From NCBI GenBank assembly GCA_000697455.1, contig JNET01027818.1, positions 1-25,997 of the forward strand: DNA of 25,997 nt, read 5' to 3'. Under the pieces are notes generated by a model. It had not been told where the DNA came from. It did no database searches and worked only from the letters and a program-made list of their open reading frames with translations. The DNA comes from Basidiobolus heterosporus B8920. Taxonomy: Eukaryota; Basidiobolomycota; Basidiobolomycetes; Basidiobolales; Basidiobolaceae. Below are positions 19,546 to 25,997 of the stretch, in pieces; positions within the stretch are counted from its first letter, which is position 1; every line of letters begins with the position of its first letter. The position numbers and the translations under genes were made by a program.

Positions 19546-19923
19546 TGCTACCAGTATTGTAATACGTAAGGGAGTTTTATTGAGAGTAGTGAATATATTA
19601 GCATTTGGAACATTAGAAGTTGTATGGTCTTTGTTGTCTGAAATCAGCTTGGTATATGTAATAATTTTTGATAACTGTTGTGAAAATTTCATGATGTCAT
19701 ATCACTAATCATAATTCCTGGTATGGTAGTCAGCTAGTATCATACAGATGGCCACAAATGGAACTCTCTAGAAACTGACAATAAGTGCAAGAAATAAGTT
19801 CCAATTAATAATTGTAAGAAATGCACAAAGTTAACTAAATAAGCTGATAATTGAGATATTGAAGTATTTTTTCATATTCTGCACTCAAACTGTGTAAAAA
19901 CAACTATTTTCTAACAAAATACA
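19546..19923 (-). repeat. LTR2, 3' LTR of element B
   Basis: The 378-bp LTR2 reads on the minus strand from TGTATTTTGTTAGAAAATAG to ATACTGGTAGCA. It lies downstream of minus-strand RT and RNase H remnants (19924-21000) and is therefore their 3' LTR. It abuts Gypsy gag at 19545, showing insertion into the Gypsy element. The outer pentamer is TTTCT; the partner LTR is missing, so no duplication can be tested. Confidence 0.8.
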
Positions 19924-20340
19924 CTAAATCTAGGTCAAAGAGCAGAGTTTTCAAATAATATTGATATTCAAGACTTGACAGGTAGCCAGATACTAAGCCT
20001 CAGTTACAGAAGTGCTATTATAGGTTGTCTCTTATCATTCCATAATAAAGCTACTTCTGCATAAGAAAACATGCATTTAGTGTAGAACATCTAGCACCAA
20101 TCCTGCTTCCCTATAGTTGATTACACTAGATACCAGAATTTGTCCACAGGAAGTTCCTGAATTGTGTAGGCCCAATTTGAGAAACCTTTCATGCTTGTGA
20201 TGTTACTGCTTTGAACAGTTTTGAGTTCAGGTCCTGGATCCTAAAGAATGTTAATTGCACACTTACGTCCATTGGGGTTCCTATTAGCTTGCAATTGTGC
20301 TTTTTACAGTGTCTCAGCATATGTGAGAAGAATTTAGACT
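19924..20340 (-). pseudogene. Copia RNase H, element B
   Basis: Minus strand, just downstream of the RT open frame. NCKLIGTPMD (forward about 20270-20300) matches the NCKPVSTPMD segment that links RT to RNase H. VALLWNDKRQPIIAL (forward about 20015-20060) matches the ISWxSKRQPTVALSSTEAEY strand, followed by YLATCQ in another frame. The TEAEY part is broken by a stop. The first catalytic DAD motif is not recognised and part of the domain may be deleted. Confidence 0.7.
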
Positions 20341-20348
20341 GATTCAAC

Positions 20349-21000
20349 TTATATTGTTTGCTTTTGGATATCTAAGTTAATCTCAATTCCAGAAAGATAG
20401 CTTGGTTTTCCTATCTTTTTGATCTCAAAGTAACTGAAAAGTTTGCATTTAGCCTGTCTAAGAGCTGTGGGATCATCCATAGATTTTATGAGGTCATACA
20501 CATCAAGAACTTGGTAAAGAACAACTTTTTCCAATATTCTTATGTAGATACTGTGTTCAGTGATGCTTTGTTGGAACCCCATTGATCTCCACTATATGTA
20601 GAATTTGTTTACATGCTCTTGATGCTTTCTTGAGCCCATACAGCAACTCTCAAAGTGTACCATACAAGTCTAACTGTTCCAAGGCAGTAAAACTATATGG
20701 TTGCTTCATAGAAATATTATCTGTAAAATTTCCTTTAAGCAATGCTATCTTTACATCCATCTGGTATGTTTTAAGATTCTTGATGGCTGTGAGCTCCTGG
20801 GCCACACTGATGCAAGTCACTTGCTTCTCATGCAAAATATTTGCTGAAACACTCCTGGACTTGGGTTATATACCCTTGTACATAATGCAGCTTTGAGCCT
20901 CTCCATAGGGCCATCAGCATGGTACTTGACTTGATAAATCTATTTGCATGCCACTATATTTTTCCTTGAGGATGATCAGTTCAAAGTTCATATCCCATTG
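20349..21000 (-). pseudogene. Copia reverse transcriptase, element B
   Basis: Minus-strand RT. HADGPMERLKAALCTRVYNP (forward about 20860-20920) matches HADGxxERYKARLVAKGxxQ. The open frame 20650-20835 has IKNLKTYQMDVKIALLKGNF (family NLxIHQMDVKTAFLNGDL, with the first catalytic Asp kept) then ISMKQPYSF. The open frame 20349-20582 has MGFQQSITEHSIYIRI, VVLYQVLDVYDLIKSMDDPT (the YVDDL site read as VYDLI, one Asp lost), ALRQAKCKLFSYFEIKKIGK and LSGIEINLDIQKQTI. Frame changes and stops separate the pieces. It differs from the LTR1-family RT at 11480, consistent with a separate LTR2 family. Confidence 0.88.
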
Positions 21001-21059
21001 TCTATTGATCATGGATATTTATCCATCATATGAGTCTGTAACATTGCTGAATCTGGACT

Positions 21060-21850
21060 GTCCATTGCTTGATTTAGTGTCTGCAGCCTATCTCTGAAGG
21101 TAGCAGATGCATTTACATCTTTGGCCAATATATTTCACTGTTTTCTGGAATAAGTGAGTTTCTTGATGGTTTGCCTAAGTGACAACAAAGTTGCACAGTC
21201 CCTGGAACAGTGTTTCCTCATAGGCTCTCTGTAGGGTTTGTAAAGACAGTTGAGTTTTGTTCTCTATCATATTCATGAAGTATTGAATATTACCAAGTTA
21301 TTCTTCTATTACTTTAGGAATATATACCATTGTGTATCTTGTTCTGCAATCAACAATGGCTATTAAATGATTCTTCAACCCAAAGTTATATTGTTTATGG
21401 GCAAACATATATCTGGATGGATCAACCATGATTTCTTAATGTATTTGATATCTCTAATTGCTGTGTAAACAAAATAATCTTTCAACATCTGAGCCATTTT
21501 TGTGCTTCAATGGCTGAGTCACTGTTGCCATTGCTAACCTATTATTTGGTCTAATTTTTCCATATTTACTGTCCAAAATTCAATGATTTTGCATGCTAGC
21601 CTATATATCACCTTCTCTTTGATGCTTATAGCTTTCTTACATCCAATGTGTCCTAATATAGTGCATCTAGCTGATTGAACTCTATATTTGGTCTTGGTAG
21701 GTATCCTTAATCATAAATAGTAAATGTCTAGCTACATTTGGCACATAGAGTACTTCAGTTGATTTGGCAGTAGTACAGCCAGAATCTTATCCTAAACTGA
21801 GCTGAATTGTACCAAAAGCTATTGTATATAGTAAATGGTCATGTCTTGTA
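21060..21850 (-). pseudogene. Copia integrase and GAG-pre-integrase region, element B
   Basis: Minus strand. STEVLYVPNVARHLLF (forward about 21725-21765) matches the LxDVLYVPxxxxNLLS segment at the end of the protease. RTHWM and ILGHIGCKKAISIKEKV correspond to WHxRLGHIGxxAL of the GAG-pre-integrase domain. VDCRTRYTMVYIPKVIEE matches the IDDxTRYxWVYxLKxKxE strand with one catalytic Asp kept, and NIQYFMNMIENKTQLSLQTL matches the FKxxVExQTGxxIKTLRSDNGGE helix; the NGGE is not kept. The C-terminal part is too decayed to read. The gag and 5' LTR of element B are missing; the LTR1 at 21926 lies where they should begin. Confidence 0.78.
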
Positions 21851-21925
21851 AGCACTCTCCAATTCCATCAGTCATAACTATAGTCTGAATATCTTTTGGA
21901 AGAGTTCTATGTTTAATGAGCTATC

Positions 21926-22252
21926 TGAGTAAGTACTATATTGATTCATCTAATCAGTTTCAAAACTATTCCTAAGTGCTTCTAAGTATGCAATACTTGA
22001 TCAAGACTTTAAAAAAAACTCAAATATTATAGATATTGATTAGAAATATATACCTACTTACTTACACAATATGCAAAGCATTCAAATGGTGCAGACACAT
22101 ATCGCTAACAATTTCTCACTCACAAACATAGAAACACTAAATGTCAAAACTTTATCAATACATCACAAATCTTACACATAGTATAATCAGGTGAACATCT
22201 TTCATTGAGCTTGTCCTACTGTTGTATCAGATGGTATGCTACAACTACCAGC
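21926..22252 (+). repeat. Diverged partial LTR1 with internal insertion
   Basis: Plus-strand LTR1, strongly diverged: CATCTAATCAGTTTC, ATTCCTAAGTGCTTCTAAG, TACTTGATCAAGACTTT, TTTCTCACTCACAAACATAG, TGTCCTACTGTTGTAT and AACTACCAGCCTGG match the family in order. About 60 bp (roughly 22052-22112) have no counterpart in other copies. The LTR stops at about 22252 and lacks the last 90 bp. No duplication is readable. Confidence 0.7.
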
Positions 22253-23200
22253 CTGGTTGCTCTGACAAAATTCAATGTATCAGCCCTAATGCACATTAAC
22301 ACTGGAACTCATATATATTCATTCTAGTTTATGATGTTACATTACTAGAGGCAAATCTATGATCTTTGGCAAGTCTTGACATCTGGATACTCTCAAAAAG
22401 TAAAATATTTTGTATGATTGACACTTCTCAGTATACATCATATTTGCACAAAGCAGAGTATTTCTTGGGAAGAGTCTAACTATTGCCACAAAGAGTACAT
22501 TCAACTAAATAATGTATTTGAGTAGGATAGGAAACCTCTTAGCAAGAATCCAACAAATGGCAGGAAAAGTATGTTGCTACATGTACCAAACTAAGCAAAG
22601 GTGAAGTATATTCCTGCTGGAAAGTGCATGACAATGAATCATATAATACTAATGAAGCCATCGCACAGCTTGAAGCAAGCTCCAGTGGGTGCATAAATGT
22701 ATATCATAACTTCTGAGCATATCATCAGTATGTTACTAATGGTGAACCAGAAGGTCATTGCAAAACCAAGTTAAAACCTTGCTCTTTGAACTTCTCACAG
22801 GAAATGCAACATATAAGGTAGGTTATGTCTTTTATCCACTATATCTCTATGATGTTGCACCAAAGTTCTCAATTGATCAATGGTAGGCAAAATACATCAT
22901 GACAGAGATTTTAACACTAGGACAAGCTCTTGAAAGTTAAGTGCCATATATCTTGAGCTTAGTTTGTGGAAATAAAGCTAAAACTATTTAAAGGAAAGTA
23001 CCTTGTGCTACAGATCTATAAATACGCCCTATGCTATATTTGGCAACTTAAGATATGCTCACATGTGCTATGACATTTGGCAGCCATACTGTACTAAATA
23101 CTTTGCAAATCACTTGACTGCACATATCAAAGTAGCTCAAGACAAAGCACTTGTTAATCAAGTTTACTTATAGCAGGTAAAGTATCGGCATTTAACACCC
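22253..23200 (+). pseudogene. Copia RT and connection fragment
   Basis: Plus strand. HSLKQAPVGA (about 22665-22693) matches ALYGLKQAPRAW of Copia RT. RYAHMCYDIWQPYCTKYFAN (about 23052-23110) matches the LMYAMxCTRPDIAxAVxxLSRF connection before RNase H, and IKVAQDKALVNQVYL the following HWxAxKRxLRYL helix. The RT core between is unreadable, and the RNase H that should follow is absent: LTR2 begins at 23201. The first 400 bp (22253-22640) hold no recognised motif. Confidence 0.6.
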
Positions 23201-23576
23201 TGTGGTAATGTTAGTAGAAAATAGTTGCTTTCACATAGTTTTGTGTGAAGATCAGATTCTCCATGTAAAGAAACCCCTAAATTATATTTTCAGCTTATTT
23301 GGTTAACCCAATTATGATAACAATTATTGATTTGATATCATTTCCATCATTTAGAGCAACTATTATTTGTGGCTTTTGATAAGATATGAGATAACTGCAA
23401 CATCAAGAATTTTGCTTAGTAACACAACATCATAGAGCTTAAACAATAGTGAGCAGAAATCAGTACAAATACCAAGCTATTTTCCATAATGCAGACCAGT
23501 CAGGTTGCATTGGTTCAAATACTAGCTTATTCTCTACTCTTAATAACACTTTTCTAACTATCATAACAACCTAAGC
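23201..23576 (+). repeat. LTR2, plus orientation
   Basis: Begins TGTGGTAATGTTAGTAGAAAATAG in the same layout as the 25663 copy and follows it through TTTTCAGCTTATTTGG, GTGGCTTTTGATAAGATA, GTACAAATACCAAGC and ACTAGCTTATTC to about CCTAAGCA at 23576. Flanking pentamers (CACCC and GAGGA) differ. The 130 bp after it (23577-23705) carry no gene and end at an LTR1. Confidence 0.8.
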
Positions 23577-23705
23577 AGAGGAGTGGCTCTTACTGATCTT
23601 AAATATTCAAACATAATGTACTTTTTAGCAAAAATTCAATCAATTTCAAGGAAAAAATCATACCATGAATTTCCAAGCTTTAGTAGGTAAAGTACCAATA
23701 AATAG
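23577..23705. other. Short spacer between LTR2 and LTR1
   Basis: 129 bp, perhaps the start of the internal region of the LTR2 element. No primer-binding site or motif is readable. Confidence 0.3.
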
Positions 23706-24110
23706 TGTTGAAATATTGTAGTATTGCACCTAATCATTTCATAAGTTATTCCTAAGTATTTCTTAGTATTCTGCACTTGATCAGGACTCTGAAAAGCATC
23801 CACATGGTCTAGATGTTCATCAGAAATACTTTCCCACTCACAAACACAAAAATCTCAAAACTACCAAAACTTGTTTAGATCACCCCAAATCTTCATTGGA
23901 CTGTTCCCATTATGATTATCAATCATACACAATGCCCTACTGTGGTATTACGTTGTAAGCTACAAGTACCAAATATTTACAATGTCCTACTGTTGTATTA
24001 CATGGTAAACTCTAAGTACCAAACTATTTACTCAATAAATGACAAGTGTCTAAACTACAACTTATATTTTCACTCCAATTCACTTCCAATCACTCCAGTT
24101 AATTGTATCA
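23706..24110 (+). repeat. LTR1, 5' LTR, with an internal 50-bp tandem duplication
   Basis: Starts TGTTGAAATATTGTAG and ends AATTGTATCA, with a primer-binding site directly after. At 405 bp it is about 50 bp longer than the copies at 14807 (355) and 17662 (353). The surplus is a tandem duplication around 23926-24025: the unit with CCTACTGTGGTATTACG and CAAGTACCAAAT is followed by its sister with CCTACTGTTGTATTACATGG and TAAGTACCAAAC. The right unit matches the single unit of the other copies better. Confidence 0.9.
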
Positions 24111-24122
24111 GGTTATGAGCCC
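24111..24122 (+). promoter_or_regulatory. Primer-binding site, initiator tRNA-Met anticodon arm
   Basis: GGTTATGAGCCC directly follows the CA end of the LTR. It is complementary to GGGCTCATAACC, the anticodon arm of initiator tRNA-Met in yeast and Neurospora. Priming from an internal cleavage site of this tRNA, rather than from its 3' end, is known for Drosophila copia and yeast Ty5. Confidence 0.82.
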
Positions 24123-24141
24123 CAGGCCTACACTCTAAACT

Positions 24142-24885
24142 ATGTCCACAAATCTTATTACCAACGTTTTTCCATCAATTGACAAGTTTGATGGGAAGAA
24201 CTTCCACATCTGGAAGATCAGAATGAAAATGCTATTTCAGGAGAGAGGTCTTTGGAGTATTGTAACAGGAGATGAAAAGGAGCCTAAAACACCCCCAGAA
24301 GACATACAGGAATACCAGAAGAGAGAAACCAAAGCCTTTAATGCCATCTGCATGAATGTAAAGGACTTTTTATCAACTCGGGTGTATGCAGCAAAGACAG
24401 CTCAGAAAGCATGAAATTCTTTGGGAAAGATATTCTAGACTAAAGTAGTGGCTAATAGGATCTTTCTTAGACAAAAATTCTACACAATTAAGCAACTACC
24501 AGATGAAAAAATCATGTACTTAACCAACAGGATTGAATCCTTAGCAGAACAGCTAGAATCCATTGGGGCAGGAGTCTCTGAAGAAGACAAGGTAGTCAGC
24601 CTTCTGGATAGCCTGCCAGACATATTTCAAAACCTAGTTATGGCTCTGGATTTAAGATCTGATGATCTTACAATGGATTATGTTACAGAACAATTGCTGC
24701 ATGAGGAAATGTGAAGATTTGATACTCAGATTATGAAGGATGAATGGGCTTTAATAGGCACAGAAAAACACTCATTTAAGTGCCACAAACACTCAAGAAG
24801 TAAGAAACCAGGTGTGTGCAACTATTGCAAGAAGCCTGGCCATTGAGCAAGAGATTTCAAGAAGAAAAAGTCTGACAAAGCTAAA
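24142..24885 (+). pseudogene. Copia gag with zinc knuckle, stops only
   Basis: Gag starts at ATG 24142 (MSTNLITNVF), 20 nt after the primer-binding site. IDKFDGKNFHIWKIRMKMLF is the DUF4219/UBN2-type start; then LWSIVTGDEKEP. IFLRQKFYTIKQLPDEKIMY and VSEEDKVVSLLDSLPDIFQN are the conserved helices. VTEQLLHEEM ends the domain. A CCHC knuckle follows, CNYCKKPGH then ARDF (about 24817-24858), with the last Cys changed to Phe. One frame is kept throughout, broken only by stops at 24412, 24436, 24712 and 24844. No frameshift is needed, so this is the youngest-looking coding piece here. Confidence 0.92.
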
Positions 24886-25330
24886 AAGGTGGAACAAATA
24901 AATCAAGTTAATGCAGAGGAACAGCTATTTGTGTTAGCACTTTCATCAACTATTACAGATGAGTCAGAAATGTGGTACATTAATTCAGGAGTTCCACAAC
25001 ACTTAACAAGCCAGAAAAACTGGTTTACTAATCTTGAAACTATCCAAACTACAAGAGTGTTTATGGGATATGAGCATGCACTAAATGTGGTTGCTATTAG
25101 CACTATTTGGCTCAATTCAGGACAAATTTCTAGTCATACTACTGCTAAAATGACTGAAGTACTCTATGTGCCAGGAATAGCTAAAAATCTACCATCTGTG
25201 AGTAAGGCAACTGCACAGGAACTAAATTTCATGTTAAATCAGCTGGGATGCACTATATTTGATTAGAATGGACCTAAAATAGCCTCAGGATTAGGGAGAA
25301 GAATACGTACTGGCTGCAATGTACTGTGAT
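24886..25330 (+). pseudogene. Copia aspartic protease, catalytic Asp lost
   Basis: Same frame as gag. MWYINSGVPQHLTSQKNWF matches the WYxDSGAxxHMTxxxxxF of Copia protease, but the catalytic DSG reads NSG. The domain continues with MGYEHALNVVAISTIWL, MTEVLYVPGIAKNLPSVSKA (family LxDVLYVPxxxxNLLSVSKL) and CTIFD before a stop at 25264. PKIASGLGRRIRTG follows. The open part spans 24889-25266. The enzyme would process the gag-pol polyprotein; here it is inactive. Confidence 0.9.
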
Positions 25331-25339
25331 TGAATGTAA

Positions 25340-25662
25340 GCAAGCAAATATTGCAAAATCAGATCAAACAAGCAGTCAGATGTGGCATGGGAGACTTGGA
25401 AACAAAGGAGCACAACGATTGACTTAGATGGTTCTAAATCAGCTTGTTTTGGGTATATATTTTGAAATTGCAGCTAATTCAGGTTTATGCCATGGATATC
25501 TATATGGGAAACATCACTGGAGAGAGTTTTTGAGCTCTGAAAAGATCAAATCCACTCAAAAGTGCAGTTAATTCATTCTGATCTATGTGAGGCTATGAGA
25601 AACATATGTTTCGGAGGAAAGAAGTACTTTATGACCTTTACTGATGACAAAACATGGTATAG
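25340..25662 (+). pseudogene. Copia integrase start, interrupted by LTR2
   Basis: After a frameshift near 25340-25380 the GAG-pre-integrase domain begins with QMWHGRLGNKG (WHxRLGHxG). A second piece has GYLYGKHHWREF (the C-terminal GKxHRxxF of the zinc domain) and IKSTQK. After another shift near 25555, LIHSDLCEAM (family LVHSDLCGPM, first catalytic Asp kept) and GGKKYFMTFTDDKTWYS follow. The core stops at the LTR2 terminus at 25663. Confidence 0.9.
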
Positions 25663-25997
25663 TGTTGTAATTTCGGTAGAAAATGGTTGTTTTTACACAG
25701 TTTTGAGTGCAGAATCAGATTCTACACGTAAAAATACCCCTATAGTCCAATTTTCAGCTTATTTGGTTGATTTCAAGTATTTCTTGCAATTATTGATTTG
25801 ATCTTATTTCTATCAGTTTCTATCAATTTCCAGAATATTCTATATGTGGCTTTTGATAAGATATCAGCTGACTACTATATCAGGAATTATGATTAGTAAT
25901 ATGACATCATAGATCTTAAGCCACAGTTATCAAAAATTAGTATAAATACCAAGCTATTTTCCTCAAATAAAGACCAGACAAGTTTTAGTGATTCAAA
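25663..25997 (+). repeat. LTR2 inserted in integrase, runs off the window
   Basis: Starts TGTTGTAATTTCGGTAG inside the integrase core and follows the LTR2 family to the window end. Contains TATAAATACC at 25941-25950 and AATAAA at 25966-25971, in U3-R-U5 order. By comparison with the other copies 40-60 bp are missing beyond the edge. The left pentamer is TATAG; its partner would lie outside the window. Confidence 0.88.

Overview
The window looks like eukaryotic, gene-free heterochromatin. It is AT-rich and poor in CpG, and I found no convincing host gene, tRNA or rRNA. Every protein similarity I could recognise belongs to decayed Ty1/copia or Ty3/gypsy retrotransposons. A filamentous fungus is the most likely host. 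The one well-preserved primer-binding site (24111-24122) matches the anticodon arm of an initiator tRNA-Met of the fungal type, and the LTRs are short (about 350-400 bp). This is inference and the species is not identifiable from the sequence.

Layout. Positions 1-1405 are the 3' part of a plus-strand Copia element: reverse transcriptase (RT), an unexplained open frame, a polypurine tract and a 3' LTR (LTR3). From 1406 to about 10035 lies the most unusual part: a diverged tandem array of about 37-bp monomers, each starting with the palindrome AAGTACTT. Two alternating types (A and B) make a dimer of about 73-74 bp. A Copia RNase H fragment and some unassigned DNA (about 3836-4419) split the array. 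Its left part (1406-3835) and its right end (about 7538-10035) are diverged copies of each other, offset by about 6.13-6.2 kb. Both copies carry the same solo LTR2.

From 10036 to 16398 the minus strand carries an LTR2-family 5' end, a nearly complete but broken Copia element (gag, integrase, RT, with the protease deleted) and three LTR1 copies. One plus-strand integrase fragment lies head to head with the broken Copia. From 16399 to 19545 there is a minus-strand Gypsy element (gag, protease, RT with an intact YLDD, RNase H, integrase). A solo LTR1 with a perfect 5-bp target duplication interrupts it exactly between RT and RNase H. From 19546 to about 21925 there is a minus-strand LTR2-family Copia element. 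From 21926 to the end come plus-strand Copia pieces, ending with an LTR1 element (5' LTR, primer-binding site, gag, protease, start of integrase) that is cut off by an LTR2 insertion at 25663.

Two LTR families account for most of the nesting, with six recognised copies of each. All element genes carry stops, frameshifts or deletions, so nothing here is expected to be autonomous. Alignments were made by eye, and most boundaries not marked by a TG/CA terminus are good to about 10-30 bp.
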